Positions 11,311 through 22,967 of a stretch of 64,000 nucleotides of DNA are shown here, one piece after another. How positions within the stretch are numbered: the stretch's first letter is position 1; each line of letters opens with the position of its first letter. The translations under genes were made by a program, and so were the position numbers. The notes beneath the pieces were generated by a model. The model did not search any database and was not told the origin of the DNA. It saw only the letters and a list, made by a program, of their open reading frames with translations. Source of the stretch: Oehlia diaphana (Eukaryota; Glomeromycota; Glomeromycetes; Glomerales; Glomeraceae); contig QZLH01000033.1 of the NCBI GenBank assembly GCA_003833135.1, positions 56,157 to 120,156 on the forward strand, given 5' to 3'.

Positions 11311-12397
11311 GATGAATGGATTTTTAATTGAAAATTATTTGTATAAGGTTGAAAGGTAAAATGTCTGAAGGTAAAAAATTTGAAGTGTCAAATTAATTTA
11401 TTAATACTTCTTTAAACAATGTTATAAAGAATTATTATTTTATAAAGAATGACAGTTTGCGCGTAATTTCTCCTTCCAGAAGAGAATTTGATAGGATATG
11501 TGTTTTAATGAAGTGGGGAATTGATGAGAAATGATGAATTTAAAAATGTGGATAACTATACGCGTAGAATGTATATATATATTTCCTAGCATAATAAGTA
11601 AAAATAAAAATATAATTATTAGCCATTTTGACTTTTGAGAAGTAACTTGATTAATTAATATGAAACACAATGATAAGTGTGGTTGTTGTAAATATAAACA
11701 CGGAGTCAATCCGCCGATTTAGAGCACTGGTTTCAAACCCTATTTTGATTGGTTGTTGAATAAAATTGCCAAATTAATCGATCGGCATTTTACGATTGTT
11801 CAGTCTCACGATTATGGTTATTTTGGTTATTTTTTTTTCATGTTAATGAATTTGGAATCTTAATTGATAAAAGATCAAAGTTTTTTTTTTTTTGAAATTT
11901 ATTCAAACTTCCGATTTGTATTGTTCGCATTCGTTTGAAACCGATTTATTGTTCTATTTCGAGAAGATAATTGTAATTTCGAGATGATGATTTTTTAAAG
12001 GATTTTTTAAAAATAATAATTTTATTTTTATTTTTATTTTTTTTTTTGAAGAAGTAAGAAGTTCCGTATTCTGATCTTGATTAATATCATCTGTTATAAT
12101 TAAATTTTATTTATTCATAATTTTTGTTTATTTATGTACATAATTAATTATAAAAACATTAGGTATTCCTTAATATATATATATATCTTTTTTTTTTCTT
12201 CGATACATGCGAAAAATAACGCCACGTTCTTAATTCTATATATAAATTATAAAATAAAAAAAAAAAATAATAAATAATTTACAAAAATTTTTCTTAGAAA
12301 AAAACAATTTACAAAATTCCTTATCAAAAAAAAAAAAAGTAATTACTATTTACATAAAAAGATTGTACAACTTAAATTATAATTACACATATATATA

Positions 12398-12479
12398 TAA
12401 CCTAAAAATAAAAATAAATTACATTTTCTTTTTTTCTTTTTTTTTTTCCTTCTTTTTCTTTATATTTTCTTTCTTTCTT

Positions 12480-12537
<58 letters not shown>

Positions 12538-12908
12538 NNNNNNNNNNNNNNNNNNNNNNNNNNNNNNNNNNNNNNNNNNNNNNNNNNNNNNNNNNNNNNN
12601 NNNNNNNNNNNNNNNNNNNNNNNNNNNNNNNNNNNNNNNNNNNNNNNNNNNNNNNNNNNNNNNNNNNNNNNNNNNNNNNNNNNNNNNNNNNNNNNNNNNN
12701 NNNNNNNNNNNNNNNNNNNNNNNNNNNNNNNNNNNNNNNNNNNNNNNNNNNNNNNNNNNNNNNNNNNNNNNNNNNNNNNNNNNNNNNNNNNNNNNNNNNN
12801 NNNNNNNNNNNNNNNNNNNNNNNNNNNNNNNNNNNNNNNNNNNNNNNNTAACCTAAAAATAAAAATAAATTACATTTTCTTTTTTTCTTTTTTTTTTTCC
12901 TTCTTTTT
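12398..12908. repeat. 60-bp exact duplication flanking the gap
   Basis: Bases 12398-12457 are identical to 12849-12908 (offset 451), including T-run lengths of 7 and 11 between shared C positions. One copy ends 80 bases before the Ns and the other begins right after them. This is what is seen when two contig ends overlap but were not merged. Confidence 0.85.
12538..12848. other. Assembly gap (311 Ns)
   Basis: Unknown sequence inside a poly-T tract between the bestrophin gene and the second F-box gene. The size is probably an estimate, because the flanks duplicate each other. Confidence 0.99.
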
Positions 12909-12911
12909 TTT

Positions 12912-13009
<98 letters not shown>

Positions 13010-13157
13010 GTACTTTGCTCATTTTTTGTCCTTGTTTTCTTATTTTGTTGAAAAAGGGATAACGCCTTACATGAATACTCACGTGGATGTTATGCTTAAG
13101 TATGCATATGAGCATATTCTGCGCCACTCGCAGATAATCTTATCGTAATGTTTTAAA

Positions 13158-13194
<37 letters not shown>

Positions 13195-13213
13195 TTCTTT
13201 CTTTCTTTCTTTT

Positions 13214-14839
13214 TTACCATTGGTCCAAATCATCTTTTGGAATAATATGCACATGATATTTTTCTCTTAATGTTTTAAATTCTCTTAAAGTTCTCCAAGT
13301 AAATTTTGTTGGACCACCAATTCCTAAAACTTTTAATATTCCTCTTTTCTTAACAAAATCACTAATTATTTCCATATGAGAATAATCAAAATTCAAATCA
13401 TTAATAATCAAGGTAGATAAATGAGGAGTAACTTTGTTATTACGTGAATCCAAAAATCTTTTAAGTTGATAAATTGGTAAACCACATTCTAATTTTAAAT
13501 ATTTCAAAGAAATTGGTAAATCATGAGCTCCGATACGTGCCCATAAAATCATTTTTTCATAATGTTTATTATCAGGACTAATTTTAATTCTTAACTTTTC
13601 TAAACCTTTTAATCCATGGAATAATTTAAAAAATCCAGGATGATCCATAGGATGATAATCAATAATTTGTAAATCTTTTAAATTTGTACAATTATTTAAT
13701 ATTGCTTTAATTGTTCCATCAGTTATAATATTTAAACCTAATTGTATTATTGAAGGACCAATTTTATCTAGAAAAGCCGTAATAAGATCTTGATTTTCTG
13801 AACATCCTAAATGTAATCTTTTTAAATTAGGAAAATCTCCATTTAATAAAATTTTACAAGAATTTGAACTTAAACCATCACAATACCAAATTTCGAAATG
13901 TTTTAAATTATTAAAATTTGATAATAAACTTAATGAATGTTCAGTAAAATGAACATTTCTAAATTTAACATTAATTAAAGTATCTGATTTTGAATGTAAT
14001 TCGGGCATTAAATCTTCCACACAATTTTGTACTCCGGTTAAACTAAAATTTTCCAAACAATTTTGTAATTTAATTATATTACCAATCAATTTTATAATAT
14101 CAAATTTATATTCAAAAGAAGTTATTTTAAATTCCATTGATTTAATTTCTGTACTATATTTTGGTAATATTTCTAAAAAATTATTTAAATTATTACTAAC
14201 AGGTTTTTCATAATCTAATTGAAAGTTTGTAATTTTTGATAAAGTGATTAAGGGTTGAATTTTAGAGAATGTTGAAATATCAGGAATATCTAAACGACGA
14301 AAATGTTGATCGATCTTTAAGGATTTTAAATTAATGGCTTGACTCATGAAAAGGTTATAAATTGATGAAGATAAATAAAAAATAATTTCTTCTTTATAAT
14401 CTATATTATAATCTCTATTATGCCATTCATGAAGAAAGAATGAAACTGCCAATTCCAATTTTTTATAAGAAAATTCTTCTAAAAATGAGGTATAATCGTA
14501 AAGAGGTTTTGAGGAAATTGAGAGTGAAACATTATGATGTTTTAAATAAGAATTTAAAGAGTTCAATTCTTTATTATCAAGACAAGCAAGATACATTCTT
14601 ATTAATTTAAAATTATTGATTTGTGATGATTCTAAACCTTCAAATGGGTTCGCCCATAATAAAGGTAAAACATTTTTACACCAATATTTATTAACGAGAA
14701 GGCAAGAAAATAATTCTTCCTTCAATCCGACATGTAAAAATATTTTTTTCATACATTCTGTTGGTAGGGTTGGAACTGGCGTAGTTGATTGATTCTTAAA
14801 TAATTTGACTATCACATTAAAGCAATAACAGTATGGCAT
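13214..14839 (-). CDS. F-box/leucine-rich-repeat-like protein
   Basis: A single-exon 541-residue protein. The F-box lies at about residues 20-65: VPTLPTECMKKIFLHVG, SCLLVNKYWCKNVLPLLWANP. A short N-terminal leader (MPYCYCFNVIVKLFKN) precedes it; a start at the Met of ECMKKIF would cut the F-box, so the upstream Met is kept, although a start nearer the F-box cannot be excluded. The remainder is LRR-like with regular hydrophobic repeats (LKSLKI, LKHFEIWYCDGLSS, LKRLHLGCSEN, LKDLQIIDYH). The role is presumably an SCF substrate adaptor; the target is unknown. It is divergently oriented from the gene at 16249. Confidence 0.88.
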   Translation of the reverse strand: MPYCYCFNVIVKLFKNQSTTPVPTLPTECMKKIFLHVGLKEELFSCLLVNKYWCKNVLPLLWANPFEGLESSQINNFKLIRMYLACLDNKELNSLNSYLKHHNVSLSISSKPLYDYTSFLEEFSYKKLELAVSFFLHEWHNRDYNIDYKEEIIFYLSSSIYNLFMSQAINLKSLKIDQHFRRLDIPDISTFSKIQPLITLSKITNFQLDYEKPVSNNLNNFLEILPKYSTEIKSMEFKITSFEYKFDIIKLIGNIIKLQNCLENFSLTGVQNCVEDLMPELHSKSDTLINVKFRNVHFTEHSLSLLSNFNNLKHFEIWYCDGLSSNSCKILLNGDFPNLKRLHLGCSENQDLITAFLDKIGPSIIQLGLNIITDGTIKAILNNCTNLKDLQIIDYHPMDHPGFFKLFHGLKGLEKLRIKISPDNKHYEKMILWARIGAHDLPISLKYLKLECGLPIYQLKRFLDSRNNKVTPHLSTLIINDLNFDYSHMEIISDFVKKRGILKVLGIGGPTKFTWRTLREFKTLREKYHVHIIPKDDLDQW

Positions 14840-15428
14840 ATTTTTTTATTTTTTTTAATAAAGAAAAAAAAAGAAGAATAATTTTTTTTCTATTTGATTT
14901 GGTTGTACGGATAATAATTTTCATAAAAAGGTAAATATTTATACGATCTTAAGTGATACAAAAAACTAAGATTGTTATCTGTCATCCCTTCAAAAATACA
15001 AAAATATCAATAATTTTTTTTTCTATTCAAAAAAAAAAAAAAAAAAAAATTTTTTTTTTTTTTAAAACAATTATGAACAATAAGCGCCATTGTATTCAGA
15101 TCATGTACAATCCCATAAAAATAGAACGGTTTATCGCAGATCACATGGACGTGAACTACTTATTGATATATTTGATTCAATCATTTCCGGTCGTAAAATC
15201 ACTTTTTTGGAATTTGATTGTAACCGAATTTCCCTAAAATTTCTATTAAAAGGTATATGCTGTAGCATTACAAGCATTACAGAAAATATTTTTTTTTAAG
15301 TGAATAATTAATTTAATTTTTAAATTGTCTGTAAAGTTGTTTATTATAATTTCCTTTTTCTTTTTGAATGTATATATAAATACAGTATATATATATATAT
15401 AATCATAATTTATTATTGATTATTATTA

Positions 15429-15494
<66 letters not shown>

Positions 15495-16248
15495 CTCTTA
15501 AAGAATCTCATTGTATTATCACATTCTTGATTGAAAAGAATAATAATATATTCAAATAATGAATGTATTAAATTAGTAATTGTGCTGTAAGAAGGAATAC
15601 GATTGTCGCTTCTTGTTTTTTATCCATTGTATAATATAAAAAGAAAAAAAACCGTGGCGTTAGTAACACAAAATTGCCTAATAATCTTTTAAGCCGTCTA
15701 ACCACATAGGTTCGATATAGATGAAATCCTGCTTGATCGGCCCCGGTATAAAGAATTTTTTTATTTTTTATTTTTTTTTGTGTTTACGACTATAGTGGAA
15801 CAAAAAAATATTTACCAATTAAAATCTCGTTTAGATCAAAGCTTTAATTTATAAAAATTAAATTCGGTTATACCCTAAAAAGGTATTGTGGACTTACTTA
15901 TAATAATTTGAAGAAAAAGAATATAACGAGAGGATGATGCCGTAGATTTGTTGGTTTGATACTATTTAGGTAATATTAAGTCGTACAAAATTTATTCTTC
16001 GGATTATTGTTTTAGTATTTTGAATGAGCGTATGTTTGGTTAGTAAAAGAACATGGTAGTAATCATACAAAAAAATAAAATATTTGTATGTACAGTACAT
16101 CATCGGAAAAAGATTTAATAAACGTTAGGAGTTATGTTTCAAATAAAATAACGTTTAATTTTATTTTTTTCCTTTTTCTTTCAGTTTTATTTTTTTTTTT
16201 GATATATTTTTTAAATGTATTTTAGCGCTCTCAATTAAAAATACTTTT
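14840..16248. other. Intergenic region between divergent genes
   Basis: It holds a 63-T homopolymer (about 15432-15494) and A/T tracts. A reading frame at 15084-15261 (+) has plausible composition (NRTVYRRSHGRELLIDIFDS) and ends at a GTATATG donor-like site. It could be a lone exon or relic, but no partner exon or family was recognised. Nothing else is seen. Confidence 0.5.
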
Positions 16249-16334
16249 ATGGGTCTTATACTAATTTATTTCTTATTATTAATAATATTACGAGCTGGTC
16301 TCGTTATAAGTACTCATGAGATTGAGAGCGCTAA
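16222..16334 (+). repeat. 14-bp perfect inverted repeat spanning the start codon
   Basis: TTAGCGCTCTCAAT (16222-16235) lies 13 bases before the ATG, and its exact inverse ATTGAGAGCGCTAA (16321-16334) lies inside the coding region just after the signal peptide. In the mRNA the two could pair and enclose the start codon and signal-peptide codons in an 85-nt loop. Confidence 0.7.
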
Positions 16335-17448
16335 TGAATATGATATTAGAATGAAATATCTTAAACGTCATGAACATCATGAACCATCAACTACATCTAC
16401 AAAAACTTTTCCTACAAATAATCTCTATTCAAAAACCACACCTGATATATGTTCGGAATTTGGAGTAATAAGTAATTGTACATTAGAAAAACCATATTGC
16501 TTTGTAGATAGTGATAATATCTTTTGTGGTCCTACAGAAAAATTAGGTTGGAGAATTAGTCCTTTAGATGGTTTGATCTTAAATAATGGTCAAATCCCTA
16601 ATCCAAAATGTGAATTATTTAAACCACCGGAAAATTTAGAAGTTAAAGAAACAATAATAAATTTATTAAGTAACAGTGAATTCGGTTCAGGATTTGAGGG
16701 TCGTGAATCTGCTTGGTTTAATATATTTGAATATTTAGGAAATTGTCCCTTGAAATCTAAATATTGTGATAAAGATCTTTTAACTTGTCAAACTTTACTA
16801 AGTACTGGAAAAAATTGTACTTCTTCTAATCAATGTCTTACTCATTATTGTGAGAAATATGATAAAAATGCACCTGATGATACAATTGAAAGGAAATGCG
16901 TTGAAGAAAACGATACAAATTATTCTTTTGGAAAAATAGATGATAAAGCTTCAAATTCGAGAGGGAATGGTTCATTATTGATTATAATATCAATTTCTAT
17001 TGGGTTTGCTACAATAATTTTAGTAATAATAATATTTTTAATAAGAGTTCAAAGAAAGAAACAATTACTTTTAGATTCTTCAAAGAATAAATTATTTCCA
17101 ACCGATAATTACTTACTTAATGATACAACAATCAACACTAATCAATCAAGATTTGTTTCAAAACATTTATCTTCCTTTTCTACCTTACGTTCAAGTTTAT
17201 TATCAAGAATATCATCTACTTTATCACGTTCTTATTCTAAAAATGTCAAGAGAGATTCTTCTGATCAATTCTCCGTTTTATTACCTCCTCCTCCTACATT
17301 AAATAGAGATAGCTTTTTATATGGTAACAACTATGATAACAACAATTATTATCATAATCAATTAGATAATGTTTCAATTATGAACGATAGAGACTCTTTT
17401 GATATTTATCCTCCCAATCACAATAATGAAACCTCGTATATATGGTAA
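16249..17448 (+). CDS. Cys-rich single-pass (type I) cell-surface protein
   Basis: A single-exon 399-residue protein. A signal peptide (about residues 1-22, a Leu/Ile core after MGLI) leads into a lumenal part with 12 Cys in two groups. The first is four Cys at about 65-95 (SNCTLEKPYC). The second is seven at about 168-220 in the order NC, YC, TC, NC, QC, YC, KC, a knot-like pattern. Several N-glycosylation sequons (NCT, NYS) are present. A membrane segment (about 243-267) is followed by basic residues RVQRKK, giving the orientation. The cytosolic tail is Ser-rich (STLSRSYSK), with PPPP and Asn/Tyr-rich patches. The role could be a wall- or surface-sensing receptor; I recognise no named family. 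Confidence 0.82.
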   Translation: MGLILIYFLLLIILRAGLVISTHEIESANEYDIRMKYLKRHEHHEPSTTSTKTFPTNNLYSKTTPDICSEFGVISNCTLEKPYCFVDSDNIFCGPTEKLGWRISPLDGLILNNGQIPNPKCELFKPPENLEVKETIINLLSNSEFGSGFEGRESAWFNIFEYLGNCPLKSKYCDKDLLTCQTLLSTGKNCTSSNQCLTHYCEKYDKNAPDDTIERKCVEENDTNYSFGKIDDKASNSRGNGSLLIIISISIGFATIILVIIIFLIRVQRKKQLLLDSSKNKLFPTDNYLLNDTTINTNQSRFVSKHLSSFSTLRSSLLSRISSTLSRSYSKNVKRDSSDQFSVLLPPPPTLNRDSFLYGNNYDNNNYYHNQLDNVSIMNDRDSFDIYPPNHNNETSYIW

Positions 17449-18975
17449 TGTATTAATTAAATTGTACATTTAGCAAATAATTTATTTCTTTTTTATCTCA
17501 AAAATTATAAATAAAAAAAAAAAGTAAATTCATTTAATAGAAAAAAAAAAAAAAAGAACTTTAATTTAGTAGGAAAAAAAGATTAGTAATATTTTAATGT
17601 TAAACCACCTCCTTTTTTTCTTTGTATTATTTATTCATGATACTTTAATTGGTCAACAATTGATATAAAGAAATTATTGCATTGATACTGTGCACTATAA
17701 ATAATGTACTTCACTTTTTCTTATCATGATCATGTGTAAACACGTAAAAAAAGAATTTTTTGCAAACCTGTCAATCAATTATTTGAAAAATTCATCATTC
17801 TCACGTAAAAAATTGTTCTTTAAATTTGATTGGATTTCTTCTACATATATAATATATATATGTATATTAACAGTGATGTACATTTTGTACTTCCAATCGC
17901 ATAAAAATTTGGTTGGAAGCTTCCAATCCAAATAGCTTTATTAGAAAATTATGCTTCCAATCTTTCCAAAGGTGCTTCTAATAATGCTTCCAATATTTCA
18001 AGAGCACATCACTATATATAATATATATATATTGGAGTCTAATTATTTAAAACTGGTGATCAAATAATGATGAATAAATGGTTAATAATTTGATTTTAGA
18101 ATAGACAATAGAGTTTGATGTTTATTTAACCTATCTTTTTACGTCAAAAATCCAAAATTAATGTGGTACATGAACGTCCTCAATTTATTACTATTTTTTT
18201 TAAATTTCCAATTTTGGTGAAAAAAATGTCGATATCTGGAAGTTCTAATCAAATTCAAGTATTAAAATAGGGGTTAAAATTTTTACTTCATAGACTAAAA
18301 AAGTAATTTAAAAAAATTGATTGCATAGCTTTAAAATTATATACTGGAATTGGTGAATATGCTAACTCTAAATCGTAAATTTGTGTATAATGAAATATCC
18401 ATGATAACTGAATTAATTATTTTCGGATTCACCACAGTTCCTTATCGGCTCAATGCTTTTCCCATTAAGGTACTAAGTCAGTGAGTAATTCAATGGTAGA
18501 TTATTAAAATTGTTCTATTTTTTGATTTGATATTATTAGTATCAAAACGGAGAAAAATTCGAACTATAATTTTTTATATATAGTATAATAAATATCAACC
18601 ATCCCGACCACAGTATATTCCGAAAGAAATTTAGCAACGAATTGTTCGTAATGTCACACCTTAAAAACGAAAAAGATCAATTGATAAAAGGAAATATACG
18701 CATCATTTTTTGATGATTTTGATTAATAATACATTTAATAATTACACCTTTATTATTTTATTATTTTTTTTTAATTAATGATAATTAAAAATACAATATG
18801 ATTTTATATTATATTAACGTTAAAAAAAAAAATCCCCCCCCCCCGATGTTACGATATTATGATACAGAAAAGTTACCCATGTTCTTTTTTATATTTTCAA
18901 ATACAATTAATCATCTATTCTTTTTTACATACTAAATACACAATTAAATTATAATATTTTTTCTTTTTAAATAAA
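17449..18975. other. Intergenic region with GCTTCCAAT repeats
   Basis: This lies between converging genes. About 17889-18000 carries five CTTCCAAT-type words, including the palindrome TTGGAAGCTTCCAA at 17913-17926. A C10 run sits at about 18835-18844. The rest is AT-rich spacer; no gene is seen. Confidence 0.6.
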
Positions 18976-20678
18976 TCAATATCTTGGATTGCCCTGTGAT
19001 TGATAATTATTATAAGGTCGATTTTGTTGATACCTTACATTATTTCTCTGTGATGGTGGAATTGCATTTGTAGTTTGTTGTCTAGCACTCTCTGTTGGAA
19101 AAAATTGTGTATTTTGAGGTGATGTTTGAGATGGTGAATAATTATTATAATCATATTCATCATAATAATTTTGTTCATGATATTGATTAGGATTATAGGG
19201 AATTTTTTGACCATATGGATCTACATTATCATTAAACCCGCCCTTCGGCATTTGTTGGTAATGATATTGATGTTGAGGTGGATATGGATATGGGGTTCTT
19301 CCCTGTCCAGCTGAATACTTAGTCGATGTATCAGAATATGCGGAATTTGAATTATTACTATCAGGCCTTTCGGGATATTTATCTGTACCAATAAATTGAC
19401 CATTTGCGTTATATATTGGGGCAACTCCTTGTGATGAATCATTACCTCCACCAATATATGGATTATTAAATCCAATTCTACCTTCCAAAGATCCTACGCT
19501 ATTACTATGCTGATGGTTATACATTCTTTGAGGAGCTGGAGAATAATTTTGAAGAATATTAGGATTTCCCATTATATATGGGTCTGTTGGTGGTGGTATT
19601 CCGTATGCAACCGGCGGACGCATTTGGGGTGACATTTGGTTAAATGATTCTTTATCATCACCAATGCTTGGTAACGTTGGATTTACTCCAGCAAGATGTT
19701 TTGGAGCTTTTAAAGCTTTTCCATCTTTTTTACGATTTTTCCTTTGTTTTAAGAGAAGTTCAGCAATTCTAGCAAAATAAAAAAATTTATAGATTAATAT
19801 TAAAGTATTGATAAACTTAAAAAAGAATAAATATTAATTAAAATTATATAAAAGAAATTATACCTCTTATCTATAATATGGCAACAATATTCTTTTAAAT
19901 TTCCTCGAATTTTACATAAAAGAGGAAGATACAGAAGAAACGCAAAAAGCAATAATAAAAGGGACACAACAAACACCGTGACAGTGAAAAGTATAACAGC
20001 AATTGAAGCACGTCTATATAATCCACCATATACCCTTAAATTTGTATGTAAACCTCTTTGTTGATAAATTGCGAACAAAATGAAAGCATTAATTACTTGA
20101 CGTGGCCCATCACAAAATATTAAACGTTTCCATCCTATATACATTGGAATGATATAAATAAATTAGTATATAATATAAATTCTTCAATAAAATGATAAAA
20201 AAATATAATTACCTTTGAAAGCGAAAAAGACAAAGAAAGCAATTTTATCTTGTGTTCTTTGTTGATTTATTATTTCTTGAAAGAAACACCAATGAGCATA
20301 ACTCGTTAAAGTATAATAACGAGTAGCTACCGTACTCGTAAAAGCATAAGAAATGTCACCCGATGCTATAATTCTTTTTGCTTTTCTAACTTCAATGAAC
20401 AATAATATGAACGAAACAACCACAGACCCAAGAAAGACCCATCTTGATATATTAAAAGGAATTTTTGGAGTAATTCCTCCCCATTTATCACCCAAGTCAC
20501 TTAATATTAATCCTCCAGCATTATATAAATCAGCAAGATATACTAGAACAGACTTTAATACTATAAGAAATACGTATGAATATTTTATTTTATTAGCAAA
20601 ACCTTTTTTTTCAAATTGCTCCACATCAACAAAATCAAATTTATGATCTTGAACTTTTTCTCTTTTCCATTTTACCAT
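18976..20678 (-). CDS. KCH1: KCH1-type fungal low-affinity K+ transporter (Prm6 family)
   Basis: Exons 20213-20678, 19864-20134 and 18976-19768 (read downward) give 509 residues; phases are 1 and 2. Family hallmarks appear in order: MVKWKREKVQDHKFDF; a membrane segment at about 35-52; a KIPFNISRWVFLGSVVVSF segment at about 71-95; DKIAFFVFFAFKGWKRLIF; DGPRQVINA (rebuilt across intron 1); a long hydrophobic segment; and GNLKEYCCHIIDKRIAELLLKQRK (rebuilt across intron 2). Yeast Kch1/Kch2 mediate K+ influx during pheromone-triggered calcium signalling; that function is known for the family, not shown here. The C-terminal 250 residues are a Pro/Gln/Asn/Tyr-rich disordered tail that the yeast proteins lack. 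The start is the first ATG. Confidence 0.88.
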
Positions 20679-22044
20679 TTTGAAAAATAAATTCGCAGAA
20701 CTTTTTCAAGATATATAGGAAACAGAAAAAAGTAATATATTTGTTATTCTACAATTTTTGAAATTGTTCTTGCTAGTTCAATAAAGGTCAAAGCGTAAAC
20801 TATTTCATAGAAACGTTAATGTATATAAAACGCTAATATATATAAAATAAAGCAAGCTAAAGGGAAAAAAAGCCAACTTCTATTTTGAGATGAAACCCTC
20901 GGGGAGTTTCAATAAGGCAATTCTATTAATATTCCATCAAGAAATTCTTAATTGGTTATTTCTATTTCTGTTTCCATTTCTGTATGATAAGCTAAATCTC
21001 ATTTTACAATTGTTGTGCATGGTCGTACGATTCAAAAAGATACAAACAATTCAAATGCAATATAAACATTTTTATTTAAAACATGTTTCATGTGTTCTAT
21101 GTGCTCTATAATTTCTGTAACGTGACTTTACTTCTTGGCGTTTTGTGTTTTTTGTGTTATTATTGTTTTTTCTTCATATAAAGATTATTTATTTCTATTA
21201 TTTTCTTCTGTGAAATTGATGAGCTCTAATTAAATTATTCCTCTTTTTTGTACTTAAAAAAAAAGCCATTAGTTGTACGAAATAATTTTTTAACCCAGCT
21301 TGACTTTGATGCATATTTCTAAGATTTTTTTAATGACAATTTAGGAACTTCAAGACGCTATAAAACGTACTGGACTTACTTTTACCCGAATGAATTAGCA
21401 CAAGTTGTTTGGGAACGTTAATTGATAATGAGATTATCAAATATTATCAGCCGGTGTTTCATTTTTTAATCCGGTCAGAATTGTTTCTTTATAATTACTA
21501 AACATGAAATTATGAAATGACATCCTTTCTTTGACACAGATGTAAGTTAGGATTCGGATAAATGATTGATTTATTCTTTTCAAAAATGATCAAAATTTTT
21601 TGTCGAATAAGATCAATAATGATATTTAAAGATATTTAAAGTAATTTGCGAGATCAGCCAAAATTACATCACTTTTTATGAGCCACAATCGGCCGGCTGC
21701 GCCACAAATTGACACACAAAATCCATAATAAGTTACATAATTTTTTCACATATAATTTAGCCAGTTTAAAAATCACAACCCAATTAAAGCTAATGTAATA
21801 AATTCTAGAAAACAAGCGAATTCTTTACATTATAAATTGTTTCACAGTTTTTTTTTTATTTATTATTGTAATTAAATTACTGATGTTATATTTACGTAAT
21901 GCACATCGATTATTGATATTTTTACGGCATCAGTCCCTGTATATCTATCAATTTTACGCATCCAGTGCGTATCAAAAAATTAAAAATTTAGGATCGGCTA
22001 AAATCCTAAAATTGTTAAATATTGTCCTTTTATCATTACTTAAA
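20679..22044. other. Intergenic region
   Basis: Upstream of the KCH1-like gene and downstream of the next minus-strand gene. It contains TTGATAATGAGATTATCAA (a hairpin near 21420) and CTGCGCCACAA at 21697, a word repeated at 35147. The short plus-strand ORFs lack protein-like composition. No gene is recognised. Confidence 0.55.
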
Positions 22045-22967
22045 TTAACTACAAAAATACGGACCCAATCTTTTTAGAACAGGTGGTGTAGATAATTCAG
22101 TATTTGCACTAAGTGGTATACCTATAATTTCTTCCTGAATTGATTCAGTATTTGTACTAAGTGGTATACCTATAATTTCTTCCTGAATTTCCATCCCATA
22201 ATAACAAAAGCAAAGTGCAAACGTCGATAAAATCATTATTCCACTATTAATCCACATAAATATAAAATTATTTCTACGCATCGTACATATGTGTGATGAT
22301 TTTGTACAAGAGAATTCATAATTTTCTAATTCATTTATAGTTAACACTGTATATGCAGCTGGTAATATCATCCATATTATTGTTATTATCCTGTAAAAAA
22401 AAGAGTATTTCGTTTTTTTTTTTGAATTAAAAAAGAAAATCGATAAAAAAAAAGATCCTTACAATTGTACTAATGCAGTTCCTCCATCTCCTAATATGTT
22501 TGGTTCATTGCTTGTTAATGAGCAACACATTGATGCTCCTGTTATAATAAAAAAAATTTGTATAATTAGTTTTTTAATTTTATCTACACTTCTTTATTTT
22601 TTACTTACCAACGCTTACTATTGTTACTATTATTGTTAACAAATACCTAAAAAAATTGGGAAAAGAATGAATGAATAAATGGAATAAACAAATAAATAAA
22701 TCATTTTTTATACTTACAGGATTTCAATCATTTCACTTTTAAAATTTATTTCATTTTCAATAAATGCATTTCGTTTTTTAACCGCTATAAAAGTTAGATC
22801 AAAATAGTTATTTCGTGTTAAAATTCTCTTATTTTGAAAAAAAAAGCCGGAATAATTTTTAAAAAGTTACCGAATGCTAAACATACTGTTGTCATCGATA
22901 AACAAAGTAAATAAACTATAATTAATATTACGTACGCTAAAGGTTTTTTCACAGAAAGTGCTGCCAT
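22045..22967 (-). CDS. Four-pass membrane protein, five exons (tetraspan family member B)
   Basis: Exons 22871-22967, 22718-22784, 22609-22646, 22463-22538 and 22045-22390 (read downward) give 207 residues, phases 1,2,1,2, all GT-AG. The ATG at 22967 is followed by ALSVKKP and membrane segment 1 (about residues 10-32). Others lie at about 53-72, 88-108 and 132-155. The Trp of IITIIWMILP is the seventh residue of exon 5, as in the three sister genes, and FSC...HIC gives two Cys in the second outer loop. A 16-residue unit, IQEEIIGIPLSTNTES, is duplicated in the C-terminal tail. The layout resembles MARVEL-domain proteins, but the assignment is inference. The small exons mean it is easily missed by ORF-based annotation. 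Confidence 0.78.
22095..22190 (-). repeat. 48-bp tandem duplication inside tetraspan gene B
   Basis: Two adjacent 48-bp copies (22095-22142 and 22143-22190) differ by only a few bases and keep the frame. They add 16 residues to the cytosolic-side tail. The near identity suggests a recent event. Confidence 0.85.

Larger units (their letters stand above)
11311..13213. other. Intergenic region around the assembly gap
   Basis: Apart from the gap and its duplicated flanks this is A/T-rich spacer with TATATA runs and long poly-T. A block of near-normal composition lies at 13009-13150, including CTGCGCCACTCGCAGA, but shows no gene. The open frames here are poly-Phe or poly-Lys translations of homopolymers. 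Confidence 0.6.

Noticed and set aside
12363..13127. Poly-Phe and poly-Lys ORFs on both strands around the gap
   Set aside because: Translations of homopolymers and Ns, not genes.
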